Assembly (NCBI RefSeq): GCF_028595265.1
Contig: NZ_JAQQXP010000001.1
Span: 1,364,001-1,428,000 of the forward strand
DNA: 64,000 nt
From: Alteromonas gilva
GTDB taxonomy: Bacteria; Pseudomonadota; Gammaproteobacteria; Enterobacterales; Alteromonadaceae
Direction: 5' to 3'
Positions 35,408-44,382 of the stretch are shown here, piece after piece. The notes under the pieces are model-generated. The model made no database searches. It saw nothing but the letters and a program-made list of their open reading frames with translations, and was not told the origin of the DNA. The translations under genes were made by a program, and so were the position numbers. Position 1 is the first letter of the stretch, and every line of letters starts with the position of its first letter.

Positions 35408-36860
35408 TTTTAAACGGGCCTTAGGTATCGCCTACTTGTGGAATATGCTAGGCAAGTTTGTAGTTAGGGGCCTGGGCATTATTAGCACACTGATCATTGT
35501 CAGGTTGTTAGAACCGGAAGACTTCGGGTTGGTTGCTATTGCAATGTTGATTATAGGGTTGGGTAATGTTCTGGCGAATATTGGTGTTTACAGGTATTTG
35601 ATACTAAAACCGGATATTTGTGACAATGATCTCAACACAGCCTGGACTATCAACATCATACTCCGTTCAATTATTGTCGCTGGATTGCTGTTACTCGCTC
35701 CGATCTTGGCCAATCTATGGGGGGATCAAGATATCACGCTCGTGATTAGGCTACTTGCGTTAGTCGAATTGATTTCAATGTTTAAAAATGTGGGCATGAT
35801 AACCTTTGAGAAGGCCGTAAGTTTTAAACAATCTGCGAAGCTCGGTGTCATCGCTAAATTTGGTAGTTTTACAGTAACTGTAATTTCCGCTTTTATGCTA
35901 AGAAACTATATGGCGCTAGTATTGGGTGCGATCACAAATGCGGCTTTTAGTACGTTATTTAGCTATTACATATCTAAATACCGACCCAAATTCTCATTAA
36001 AAATAGATCGCGCAATGTTCTCGGTTTCAAACCATCTTTTTCTTAGAAATATTCTTGGGTACGCACGCTCGCAAATGGATTTATTAATTGTAGGACAATT
36101 TTTTGGTTCTTCTGCGGCAGGTAAGTTTAACATTGCAAGAACGTTTGCAATAATGCCGCAAACCGACATAATCTCCCCTGCAATGCAGCCTTTCTTCTCC
36201 GCTTCATCAAAACAGAGTCGAGACTACAGTTTAGTCGAGATGAAGTTTTATCAGATGTTGTTTTTAAGCTTCTCGCTGGCATTTCCTGCAATTATCGGGC
36301 TTTATATTTTGTCTGAGCCTTTTACATTGGTTGTTCTAGGAGAAAAATGGATTGATGTGACTCCTTTCATCGGTATGCTTGGTTTTTTAATGCTGCCTTT
36401 TATCACTCAACCTTTGTTATTCAATCTTTATGATTTCAAAGGTAAGTCTGGTATTGGCATCCTTAATGATTTGTTTGGAATATTCGCGATTATCAGCGCT
36501 GTCATGTGGTTGCAGCCAGTTGATTTAACAACTTTTGTTGAGACAAGAATATTTGTTGCCTTTCTGTCGCTCCTATTTATGGTGTGGTTGGCTAGGATGT
36601 TAATACATCTTTCATGGCTTAATGTTCTGTTAATAGTGTTGGTTGTATCAATACCAACATTCACCATGTTTGCAGCTTTGAAAGCCTTAATGCCCGTATT
36701 TCTGAACATTAACCCTACTGTTGTCTTATTATCGGTAGGTATCATAGGTTTAGTTATTTACGTACTAATGTTTTTGCTAATAGCTAGTCTGTGCAAACGT
36801 ATCAAAAGTCATTTCTTACATTTCTTATACCCAGACTTAATTTATAAATATACATATTGA
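35391..36860 (+). CDS. oligosaccharide flippase (Wzx/MOP family)
   Basis: A 489-aa membrane protein with about 12-14 TM helices, from GTG 35391 (overlapping the ligase gene by 17 bases; an earlier TTG at 35370 is possible). The opening ALGIAYLWNMLGKFVVRGLG and the next IIVRLLEPEDFGLVAIAML are typical of the PST/Wzx group of MOP exporters. It should flip lipid-linked EPS repeats to the periplasm, where the polymerase encoded just before acts. It is the last gene of the plus-strand EPS operon; an IS remnant follows. Confidence 0.9.
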   Translation: MTDNFNFKRALGIAYLWNMLGKFVVRGLGIISTLIIVRLLEPEDFGLVAIAMLIIGLGNVLANIGVYRYLILKPDICDNDLNTAWTINIILRSIIVAGLLLLAPILANLWGDQDITLVIRLLALVELISMFKNVGMITFEKAVSFKQSAKLGVIAKFGSFTVTVISAFMLRNYMALVLGAITNAAFSTLFSYYISKYRPKFSLKIDRAMFSVSNHLFLRNILGYARSQMDLLIVGQFFGSSAAGKFNIARTFAIMPQTDIISPAMQPFFSASSKQSRDYSLVEMKFYQMLFLSFSLAFPAIIGLYILSEPFTLVVLGEKWIDVTPFIGMLGFLMLPFITQPLLFNLYDFKGKSGIGILNDLFGIFAIISAVMWLQPVDLTTFVETRIFVAFLSLLFMVWLARMLIHLSWLNVLLIVLVVSIPTFTMFAALKALMPVFLNINPTVVLLSVGIIGLVIYVLMFLLIASLCKRIKSHFLHFLYPDLIYKYTY

Positions 36861-37003
36861 GTGCCATTGATTAACGCTACCTATTGTTCCCGAATGCAGA
36901 TAATAAGTGCACCACTCATGGTTAAATGGTTTGAAGAAATCAACTGCTTGTTGGTAGTACTCTGTAAACATCAAAAAATAATTATTTACAGTTAGACTTG
37001 AAC

Positions 37004-37126
37004 ATGTTTGAAAGTGTTAAGCAAGCACCGGATTTAGCAATCAAATGGCTCTGGCTTTACAACAATGAACGACCTAATATGGCTATAGTTGGCATACCAC
37101 CGAAACAACTAATGAAAGCAGCATAA
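37004..37126 (+). pseudogene. C-terminal remnant of an IS3-family transposase
   Basis: The translation ends ...WLWLYNNERPNMAIVGIPPKQLMKAA followed by a stop, and only about 40 residues remain in frame. The YNNERPNMAI(G)G stretch is the characteristic C-terminal end of IS3/IS2-type DDE transposases (rve integrase domain), usually written YN-ERPH/N-ALGG. The rest of the element and its start are missing. It marks the boundary between the XrtA operon and the AT-rich decoration genes and suggests that the latter arrived or were rearranged by IS activity. Confidence 0.8.
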
Positions 37127-37159
37127 CGGATTTTTATAAATAACTGCTGTTTGAATTGT

Positions 37160-37168
37160 GGGGGGGGG
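37160..37168 (+). repeat. nine-G homopolymer upstream of acyltransferase
   Basis: A run of nine G starts 41 bases before the acyltransferase ATG at 37201. An in-frame TTG at 37156 precedes it, so a change in length could alter an extended N terminus; more likely it lies in the 5' leader or promoter. Confidence 0.7.
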
Positions 37169-37200
37169 CTGTCATTGCAGTTTTTTACGCTGGAAACTTT

Positions 37201-38283
37201 ATGAAAAAAGAACATTCCCTTTTACTTGATTTTTTGCGTTTCTTCGCGGCTATACTCGTTTTAATACATCACTCAGAACAAATTTTACATATTCCTCACT
37301 GGAGTTTTTTAGCATCATTCGGTCATGATGCTGTGATTTTTTTCTTTATTTTGTCTGGTTTTGTTATTTCATATGTGGCAAAGAATAAAGAGAGCGACCT
37401 GAGAAAATATGCGATAGCGCGAATATCTCGAATAACGTCAGTGTCTATACCATCGTTAATATTAGTCATATTTTTGCTACTCATTGGTAATCTTATATGG
37501 ACTCCATATTACACAGCTTCCTCCGTTGACTCTTTCGAGTGGCTAGCTATTTTTATTCAAAGTTTATTTTATTTAAATTACTCATCGATTGGTGTAGGTG
37601 GAATACCAACAAACGGTCCTTACTGGTCATTGTCGTATGAAGTTTTTTATTATGTGATTTTTGGTATAGCTTACTATATCCGTGTCCAATGGATAAAATA
37701 CTTATTGCTTTTAATAGTAAGTCTTGTTGCAGGTCTTAAGATTTTAGTGTTAATGCCAATTTGGATTTTAGGCTGCTATTTCTATGAAAAACATTCAGTG
37801 ATTCAGCAACGTCCAGTCTTCGGCTCTATGTTGCTAATAGTTATAATGTCAATTTACTTACTAATAAGAGCATTAAATGTTGATGACCAAATTGTCAAGC
37901 TCAGTTCTATTTATTTCTTTGGTTCCGAAAGTTTGGCAAATGAAACTTTATCTTATGGAAAGCGATTTCTAGCGGATTACATATTAGCTGTAGTATTCGT
38001 AATGATATTGATTTCTTTGTTCATGATAAGCGACCTTTATAAGTATAGGATACGTCGTTTTGAAAGAGTAATAAAGTTACTCGCGTCTTATTCTTTCTCC
38101 ATTTACTTGTATCATTATCCAATTTTAATTTTTTTATCTCATATGAAACTCAATAGCTACATCGCTATGATCACAACATTACTAATTTCGATGTTAATTG
38201 GATATTTTACCGAGAGAAAAAAGGATGTATTTAAAAAAGTAATTTCAAAGTCTCTGAACTTCACTCAATTACCAGAAAAGTAA
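37201..38283 (+). CDS. acyltransferase 3 family membrane protein
   Basis: A 360-aa polytopic protein of the acyltransferase-3/OafA family that O-acylates sugars using acyl-CoA in the inner membrane. The opening LLLDFLRFFAAILVLIHHSE contains the key His, and FFILSGFVISY and GPYWSLSYEVFYYVIFG are the next family motifs. About ten TM helices follow. There is no SGNH domain. AT-rich codon use and an IS remnant just upstream point to acquisition by transfer. The ATG is at 37201, with only a weak ribosome site. Confidence 0.9.
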   Translation: MKKEHSLLLDFLRFFAAILVLIHHSEQILHIPHWSFLASFGHDAVIFFFILSGFVISYVAKNKESDLRKYAIARISRITSVSIPSLILVIFLLLIGNLIWTPYYTASSVDSFEWLAIFIQSLFYLNYSSIGVGGIPTNGPYWSLSYEVFYYVIFGIAYYIRVQWIKYLLLLIVSLVAGLKILVLMPIWILGCYFYEKHSVIQQRPVFGSMLLIVIMSIYLLIRALNVDDQIVKLSSIYFFGSESLANETLSYGKRFLADYILAVVFVMILISLFMISDLYKYRIRRFERVIKLLASYSFSIYLYHYPILIFLSHMKLNSYIAMITTLLISMLIGYFTERKKDVFKKVISKSLNFTQLPEK

Positions 38284-38369
38284 AAGTTTATATTATAACA
38301 GTTATTGTTAAGAGAGTTAGGCTTATGTTCGCTTACCGATGAAATTTGAAGTATAAAAAATAAATCTTT

Positions 38370-39278
38370 TCAACTGTCTAAATCCCAACCTGAGAAATCT
38401 AAATCGGTAAGGCTTTTTAAGCTTTTGACATCGTCTCTAAATATCTTTCCATAATGAGCCATTAGCTCATTCTTTGTGAAACGATTTCTCTCAGATGGTT
38501 GAGACTGGGATTTTCTTATGGTATTGCCAAGCCTAGAATCTTTGACAATTTCGATCAGAAAGTTCAATTTCGCTTTTTGTAAAGCTTGTTGGAGTTTTGG
38601 ATAAATTACCTTATTGTATCTGGTTGTTAAACTTGACGGTTTAAAGCTACTGTCAACCCCTAAATGTTTATAAACATCGGAAATGAACGTATCAGGAGTT
38701 CGCTCAATATCATCATAGAGCTTTACCAATATATTTTCGGTAGAAAGCTTTTGAACAAGGTATTTGTACATCTCAGAATACAAGCTTTCTCTTATTAGGA
38801 ATTCCGACTGCTGGCACGCAGAAACCAAATCCGTATCAGCGCATCTTTTACCTTTAAATAATTCATATGCTGAATACGTTCTGGAACAGGGCTCTCGTAA
38901 AATAAGAATAACTTTTATGTTTGGATAATCCTTTGAAATTCGATCTAGCGCTGCTTTTGAATAAAAATAGTTAGGAGTAATTTCGCCTAACTTCCACTCC
39001 AAATCCTTAGGCTTAAACTGATCGAAATACCAGTCATAACCTTTGTTATAGAATGCATTAAAAAATTGGAGCTCTTTTTGTTGGGGTAAACATAATTCTG
39101 GGTGTTCGGATAGACAATTATGTAACCAGGTTGTTCCCGCCCTTTGGACGCCAATTCCTAAAAAGTCAATGTTTTTCATAGCTTGATATACTCGCTCTAA
39201 AGAGGCTATTGAATCGCAATATGATTCACCATCACGGCAGTGTTTTAATTTTTTCTTTGGCAGGTCGAGTTTTGACAC
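38370..39278 (-). CDS. sulfotransferase (PAPS-dependent)
   Basis: A 302-aa cytoplasmic sulfotransferase domain protein. The 5'-phosphosulfate loop is GVQRAGTTWLHN (about residues 43-54), and the 3'-phosphate site is LREPCSRTYSAYE (about 127-139), with Arg128 and Ser132. This is the heparan-sulfate/NodH-like group that uses PAPS to sulfate sugars. In an EPS region it could decorate the polymer before export. The gene is AT-rich and monocistronic or the last of the minus-strand group; it converges on the acyltransferase. Confidence 0.87.
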   Translation of the reverse strand: MSKLDLPKKKLKHCRDGESYCDSIASLERVYQAMKNIDFLGIGVQRAGTTWLHNCLSEHPELCLPQQKELQFFNAFYNKGYDWYFDQFKPKDLEWKLGEITPNYFYSKAALDRISKDYPNIKVILILREPCSRTYSAYELFKGKRCADTDLVSACQQSEFLIRESLYSEMYKYLVQKLSTENILVKLYDDIERTPDTFISDVYKHLGVDSSFKPSSLTTRYNKVIYPKLQQALQKAKLNFLIEIVKDSRLGNTIRKSQSQPSERNRFTKNELMAHYGKIFRDDVKSLKSLTDLDFSGWDLDS

Positions 39279-39398
39279 TTATATCTTAATTGAATTCATT
39301 TCATCCATTTATATAAATGTTGATTACAACCGTTAAGTAACGCTAATGTATATCAGTGATGCCTGTTTGTTTTTAATTAAAGCTCTATATTTTTATAC

Positions 39399-40349
39399 TC
39401 AATCTCCGTTATCGCCGATATAATGGCAAAATCGTTTAGACAAACTCTCATAAATACGATAGTCAAATCTATTAGGGCCTATAAAATGTATCAGAACTGA
39501 TTGTTCAATATACATATTTAAATCTTTAGCTGGCTCAATCTTTGGGAATCCAAAATTTTGATATTCCGGCCAAGGCAAAACTACGGATTCGTCACACAAT
39601 GAAATCATCACGTTACTTGAAAATTGTTCTGTTCCCCATTCATACCATGATTTTTCACCAAGTAAACTCTTCATTTCTTGAGAAAATGCTACCAATTCGT
39701 TTACCAAATCACTTCCTTTAGGGAAGCCTGTAAATGCTGAACAACCCCTAAGATATTTTTGTAAAGCTATTGACTTTATGTCATTAAGTAAAGATTCAGC
39801 TCGGGCTTGAATATGAGTATTTTTCCAACTTTTAGCAATATCTGCCATTTCACTTGGTGAAACAGCTTGTTGCCATTTGGGCCCACCTATTGTGAATGCT
39901 GTGTTATTCGTTACGTATTTCTTTACTTCTTTAAGTTCTGACAGGGTGAGTGTATCTGTATCGACCTGAATGACATAATTATTCTTACAAAGCTGCAAAA
40001 TTCTCATTAGCCTCTCCCAAGTCCCACCGGAGGGGCAGCCCTGTAGGTCAACAGAGGATATCAGTGAAATTTTAACGTTTGGAAGGTGATGCTCAAAAAC
40101 GGAATAATCAGCGGATGTCAAAGTACCATCATCCAACAACTCAACCTGACATGGTCCATAGAATGAAAGAAATGATTTCAATGCTAACAATGCCATATCA
40201 ACGGCAGAATGGTAGACTTGTGAAACAATAATAACATCACTGCTTATAACACTATTACTGCTTGGTGGTGTCTGTCTAACTTGATTAGCAGCCTGGATAA
40301 ATCGAGATCTGTTATATTTCGTTAGTGCCTTTTTTACCACTTTTCTCAT
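39399..40349 (-). CDS. uncharacterised protein, possible GT-A type glycosyltransferase
   Basis: A 316-aa protein with no signal peptide or TM segment. An N-terminal beta-strand region (DVIIVSQVYHSAVDMALLAL) is followed by LLDDGTLT and NNYVIQVDTDTLTLSELKEV. This DTDT (about residues 130-133) lies where the DxD metal motif of GT-A enzymes is expected, and the later stretch WYEWGTEQFSSNVMIS resembles the acceptor side of nucleotide-diphospho-sugar transferases. I do not recognise the family. Its neighbours (GT4 and sulfotransferase genes) make a sugar-transfer role plausible. Confidence 0.6.
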   Translation of the reverse strand: MRKVVKKALTKYNRSRFIQAANQVRQTPPSSNSVISSDVIIVSQVYHSAVDMALLALKSFLSFYGPCQVELLDDGTLTSADYSVFEHHLPNVKISLISSVDLQGCPSGGTWERLMRILQLCKNNYVIQVDTDTLTLSELKEVKKYVTNNTAFTIGGPKWQQAVSPSEMADIAKSWKNTHIQARAESLLNDIKSIALQKYLRGCSAFTGFPKGSDLVNELVAFSQEMKSLLGEKSWYEWGTEQFSSNVMISLCDESVVLPWPEYQNFGFPKIEPAKDLNMYIEQSVLIHFIGPNRFDYRIYESLSKRFCHYIGDNGD

Positions 40350-40463
40350 AAATTCATTTCTCTATTAAGCCTTGTTTCCAATTGCTACAAAAAGTGTAAA
40401 CAAACGCTAGCGATAGCTCATTTTTATTGGCCTTACAATAAAATTTACTTGCATTAGTAGCCA

Positions 40464-41570
40464 TCATCCTACCAGTTTTTTCAAAGCGTCTGAGATACCT
40501 CGAACCTGGTTCTCCACACTAAAGTCACTCCTAATACGCAGCCTTCCAGCCTTACCATGCTCGTTAATCAAATCTTTTTTATTCATGTAAAATTCTAGTT
40601 TGTTAACAAATCCTGATGCTTTATCTTTATCAACTAGATATCCAGTTTTTCCATCAATGACTTGCTCTATGTTACCTCCAATTCGGGCACATATCACTGG
40701 AAGCTCCATTAGCATTGCTTCTGAGATTGAATTGCAAATACCTTCTTTTGAGGATACATGTAAGTATACATCTGCCAATTTCATGTATCCCTTGACATTA
40801 TTAGAAACACCTTCGAATTTAACTTTGTCGTCTATCCCTAATTTTTCAACCTCTTGCTTTAAAGTAGATGTATCTCCTTTACCGAGGTGTATGAAGATAA
40901 TTTTTGCTGTCGGGTGCTTAGCAATAAAAAGACTTGCAATATCAATAAAAAAATCTAGACGTTTTTCAGGTCTAAATTGTGCGACGTACAGGACTTTAAA
41001 AGAATCTTCATCGAAATGGTCGGGTATATTAGTGACGGCACTCGGCGTAAAAATCTCTGAATCTATACCGTTTCGAATTAAGGTTATTTTTGAAGCCGGT
41101 ATTTTTTCTCTTCTATGCAAGTTATATTCTATATCTTTACTAATCGCCCAATATTCTGACCAAACAGTTAACCGGTGAAATATATACTTTAACATTTGTT
41201 TGTAGAATACTGGTTGGAATGTTTCATGAAAACCATACCTGGAATACCATACAAACTTCACTCCCTTAATTCTGAGTTTTAACTGGTTTTTACAAAATTT
41301 TGACGGAGGATCTATTATAACAACAACTCCAATGTTGTTATTGATTACAAAATTGCAAAACTCATCACTGAAAAGATGTAAAGTTAATTTTCTCATGAAT
41401 TTTGTTGTTTGCCGTTTTACAGTTTCTCCTGAGTACGATATGAAACAATCTACGTTGTCCTTTGCTAGTTTTTTCGCAACTAAGTCATAGGAAAATCTAA
41501 CTCTGTCTAACATAGTACCTTCAATTTCCGGCCATGTTATAGCGAAAAGAATATTTCTATTAGTGTACAT
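40464..41570 (-). CDS. glycosyltransferase family 4
   Basis: A 368-aa GT-B glycosyltransferase. The acceptor side includes FVWYSRYGFHETF and EYWAISKDIEYNL. The donor side includes LIRNGIDSEIFTP, LYVAQFRPEKRLD, IHLGKGDTSTL and SSKEGICNSISEAMLMELPV, a variant of E-x7-E. It is cytoplasmic, and AT-rich like its neighbours, so probably acquired with them. It is one of two probable sugar transferases of the minus-strand block that extend or branch the polymer. Confidence 0.88.
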   Translation of the reverse strand: MYTNRNILFAITWPEIEGTMLDRVRFSYDLVAKKLAKDNVDCFISYSGETVKRQTTKFMRKLTLHLFSDEFCNFVINNNIGVVVIIDPPSKFCKNQLKLRIKGVKFVWYSRYGFHETFQPVFYKQMLKYIFHRLTVWSEYWAISKDIEYNLHRREKIPASKITLIRNGIDSEIFTPSAVTNIPDHFDEDSFKVLYVAQFRPEKRLDFFIDIASLFIAKHPTAKIIFIHLGKGDTSTLKQEVEKLGIDDKVKFEGVSNNVKGYMKLADVYLHVSSKEGICNSISEAMLMELPVICARIGGNIEQVIDGKTGYLVDKDKASGFVNKLEFYMNKKDLINEHGKAGRLRIRSDFSVENQVRGISDALKKLVG

Positions 41571-41643
41571 AGTATATTTCTCTATAGTTCTTTAGTTTAC
41601 CTAGCAGGATACGTCCCAGATCCTTTTGGCTATTCAAAGCCGT

Positions 41644-42432
41644 TCATTGCTCAGAATCACTTTGTAATAATATGCTGGCTGATGCCGTTGAAATAATTTG
41701 TGATTTGGCTTGTAAGTAAGCGTTATTGAGTTCTGTAAGTTCTTCTGATGAAAATTGCACATTATCGTAGTTACTCGTTTTATTCGTTATTTTGCCGGTT
41801 TCAAGATAACCAGAATGATCGCCACTGTTGCCAACACCCGTTAACTTCTGCTTAGCAAATTCAGGCACTAAAGCCGTTTCTAAACCCAGCAAATCTGTCA
41901 AAGAGTCCAGAGTTCGGGTGGTATTTTTACGTATAGCGTCTGCGTCGATGTAAATGTAGCTGGCAGTCTGTTTCGACAATTCTGACAAGTAATTGATGCG
42001 CTCTATATAATAGCTCACTGCCCCTGACTTGGTTGCAAATTCATGGTTTGGGTCTACCTTTGTATAGAGTTTTACAATGCTTGGAATGGTTGTTTGTGGT
42101 GGTCTTAGACTAAAGATTACGGTGAGCTCAGGTCTGTTTAGCAGGCTTGGACGTACGTGATGTTCTGAATGTAAGACTTTATCAAAGAAATAAGTACTTT
42201 TAGGCTTGATATTGTGGTGTTGCGCAAAAAGCAGTTTTTGTCTTACCAGGCTTTTCCACGAGAAGTAGCCGATATGCATCTCATAGTAACCATTTATGGC
42301 TTCGTGGTCGCCTAAAACATGCCCAAATAAGCTCGTGTTTGCCCGCATATGACTAAGCAACAATAAATGCTTATAGGACTTTAAAACGCTTGGTTGTGAA
42401 GCGATGATTTTCAGATTATCAATAAAATTCAA
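41644..42432 (-). CDS. sulfotransferase-like protein
   Basis: A 262-aa protein with an N-terminal P-loop-like stretch LLLLSHMRANTSLFGHVLGD (residues about 23-42). It matches the PAPS-binding loop of a sulfotransferase group (usually SHMRSGSSLL) but has Ala-Asn for Ser-Gly. A second site, IFSLRPPQTTIPSIV, resembles the 3'-phosphate motif. Either it is a diverged sulfotransferase or its loop is partly inactivated. It is encoded 28 bases downstream of the GT2 gene, in the same direction. Confidence 0.68.
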   Translation of the reverse strand: MNFIDNLKIIASQPSVLKSYKHLLLLSHMRANTSLFGHVLGDHEAINGYYEMHIGYFSWKSLVRQKLLFAQHHNIKPKSTYFFDKVLHSEHHVRPSLLNRPELTVIFSLRPPQTTIPSIVKLYTKVDPNHEFATKSGAVSYYIERINYLSELSKQTASYIYIDADAIRKNTTRTLDSLTDLLGLETALVPEFAKQKLTGVGNSGDHSGYLETGKITNKTSNYDNVQFSSEELTELNNAYLQAKSQIISTASASILLQSDSEQ

Positions 42433-42460
42433 GCAAGAACCTTTGTATTATCAGTAGCGA

Positions 42461-43441
42461 TTAAAATTTACTACGCAACCATAAGAAAAAAGCATAGGCC
42501 GCCCACTTAAAGCTAAACCTGGTCGCTAATGCAGTGAGTGCAAAACTACTTGCCAATGCTGTCTTCTTTTCGCTGAGTAATACGTGAGTCAGTTTCTTGA
42601 GTACGTTGCTTTTTTCTACTTTATAACGTTTTGTAGGGGCAAGGTCATTACTTAAACTTTTATTACATATTTGCAGTTGAAACAACAGTTTTTCTTTCTC
42701 GGTCAGCGATGTGGACGCCGATTTGGCGATAGGTATATAGTGCCTGGAAGAGACTTGTTCCGTGATGTAAACCCAGTCCGTTCTATTGAGTATTCGGCAA
42801 TAAAAGTCCTTATCTTCTTCATACCGGATAGATTCATCAAACCCGTTGACGGCAGTAAACAGTGACTTTTTGACTATCGTACAATTAAGATGGCTGAAGT
42901 TACCCTGTGAGAGTAGCTTTATCGAGTTCAGACGAAAAACACCTTCTTGCGTGATACCGTCGTTCAAGCTTTTGAGATCGATGTTTTCCAGCCAGATACC
43001 GCGCCCTCGGAGCGGACTTGCTACATTATTACCTTCGATAACTTCTTGCTGAGATAAATAGACTTCAGCGTCCGGTACTTCGGTAAATAGCGAATGAGCC
43101 CTTGCCAGATGATGATTGTCGACCCACTCATCATCGTCATCAAGGAAGGCTACGTAGTTAGCATTGGCTTTAATTACACCGAAATTACGGGTGGTACTTG
43201 GCCCATATCCTGAACTGCCATGGGGATGCGACATCGCATAGAAATGTATTCCGGTTGGCTGCTCTTTGGGTAAAGATTGATACCAGTCCAGTGTTTCCTG
43301 GTTGGTGCTGCTATCGACAATAATAATTTCAACGGGTAATAGACTTTGGCTAAGTACCGAACTTATAGCTCGCCTGAGTAAGCCGACTCTGTCTCTCGTT
43401 GGTATGATTACCGCAATTTGAGCCAGACTTGTTGCGCTCAT
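42461..43441 (-). CDS. glycosyltransferase family 2
   Basis: A 326-aa GT-A fold glycosyltransferase. Motifs are IAVIIPTRDRVGLLRRAISS near the start, VEIIIVDSSTN, ATTRNF-like GPSTTRNFGVIK, and YVAFLDDDDEWV, with the metal-binding DDD. The C terminus has no TM segments. It overlaps the deacetylase gene by 4 bases (ATGA), so the two are translationally coupled. It would add a sugar to a lipid-linked glycan in the cytoplasm. Confidence 0.92.
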   Translation of the reverse strand: MSATSLAQIAVIIPTRDRVGLLRRAISSVLSQSLLPVEIIIVDSSTNQETLDWYQSLPKEQPTGIHFYAMSHPHGSSGYGPSTTRNFGVIKANANYVAFLDDDDEWVDNHHLARAHSLFTEVPDAEVYLSQQEVIEGNNVASPLRGRGIWLENIDLKSLNDGITQEGVFRLNSIKLLSQGNFSHLNCTIVKKSLFTAVNGFDESIRYEEDKDFYCRILNRTDWVYITEQVSSRHYIPIAKSASTSLTEKEKLLFQLQICNKSLSNDLAPTKRYKVEKSNVLKKLTHVLLSEKKTALASSFALTALATRFSFKWAAYAFFLWLRSKF

Positions 43442-44382
43442 TTTGCAGTATCCTTAACGGTTAGACTGTGTTTTACTTTGACCGACGTTAAAAATTCAGA
43501 GGTGTTACGTTTAAACGCATTGAGTGAATGCATGTTTTTCGTGTAGGGCGTAATGCCCATTTTAACAGTGGGCGAATGAAACGAAAACAACAGGTGTTGC
43601 ACGCCGAGCCTGATTAATGAGTCACTTAGTGCCAGCATATCCTTGCTGTTATAACCCTCGGCAGACAGTCGCACTTTGCGCACACCAAGGAGCTTTAAGA
43701 GTATTTTTCCAATCAGGTTGTTATTTAATCTATCGAGATTGCCAGCCTTTTTATTTAAATAATCGGTAAAGGGAGCTAGGTAGCTCACAAAGCCGGTGCT
43801 GTGTGTAATACAGCGGATATCGTCGGTAATGACTTCCTCATTATTGAAGGACGTAAAGTCAGGGCCATGTTGATGGCGGTAATCGGTAAAAGGCGTGATG
43901 CTTAAATCGACGGTATAACCAAGTTCTTTTAAAATGCGATAGGTGTTTTCACCTACGCCATAGCGTCCCGCCAAATAAGTCGTCGGCCGGTAGCCAACCT
44001 GGTTTTCGATTGTTTCGGTAAGTATTGTCAGCTTTGCCTGCTCAGTTGCCGCCGGTAAATTGCCCGGATAAGAGTCCTTTTCGTGTACTTCGTCCTGCTC
44101 TGCAAAGGGCGGATTCACCCAGGGGTGAAGATGCGTGGCAAACTCAACGTCGTTTGCGTGGTGAGTTTTAAAGTGGTGAATCACCGCCTGGCCTTGCGCT
44201 GAAGTTACAAAGGCGTAATCCATGGCAAAAACAATTTTTGCGCCCAGTGCAATAAGCTCCTGGCAGAAGTAAATAAGCTCCTCGCCGTGGTTAACCCCGT
44301 TATTAGACGCAAAGAAACCTGCATTCCAATCGAACTCTTCTTCTGTGTGTACGACAACCGACAGACGTGCGCTATTACTCAT
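43438..44382 (-). CDS. polysaccharide deacetylase-like protein (WalW type)
   Basis: A 314-aa NodB-related protein. The N-terminal SVVVHTEEEFDW keeps acidic residues but replaces the usual D-D pair with HTEEEFDW. FATHLHPWVNPPF takes the place of the H-x3/4-H motif, and TYLAGRYGVGENTYRIL resembles the later RxPxG region. It fits the WalW-like group, often called polysaccharide deacetylase family. It may act on a glycan or sugar nucleotide. It overlaps gmhB by 8 bases and GT2 by 4, so it belongs to the same operon. Confidence 0.75.
   Translation of the reverse strand: MSNSARLSVVVHTEEEFDWNAGFFASNNGVNHGEELIYFCQELIALGAKIVFAMDYAFVTSAQGQAVIHHFKTHHANDVEFATHLHPWVNPPFAEQDEVHEKDSYPGNLPAATEQAKLTILTETIENQVGYRPTTYLAGRYGVGENTYRILKELGYTVDLSITPFTDYRHQHGPDFTSFNNEEVITDDIRCITHSTGFVSYLAPFTDYLNKKAGNLDRLNNNLIGKILLKLLGVRKVRLSAEGYNSKDMLALSDSLIRLGVQHLLFSFHSPTVKMGITPYTKNMHSLNAFKRNTSEFLTSVKVKHSLTVKDTAK

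Larger units (their letters stand above)
36861..37200. other. AT-rich junction with IS remnant, no intact gene
   Basis: These 340 bases separate the flippase and an acyltransferase. They hold the transposase tail at 37004-37126 and a run of nine G at 37160-37168. No terminal inverted repeats or target duplication could be recognised, so the insertion is old and decayed. Confidence 0.6.
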
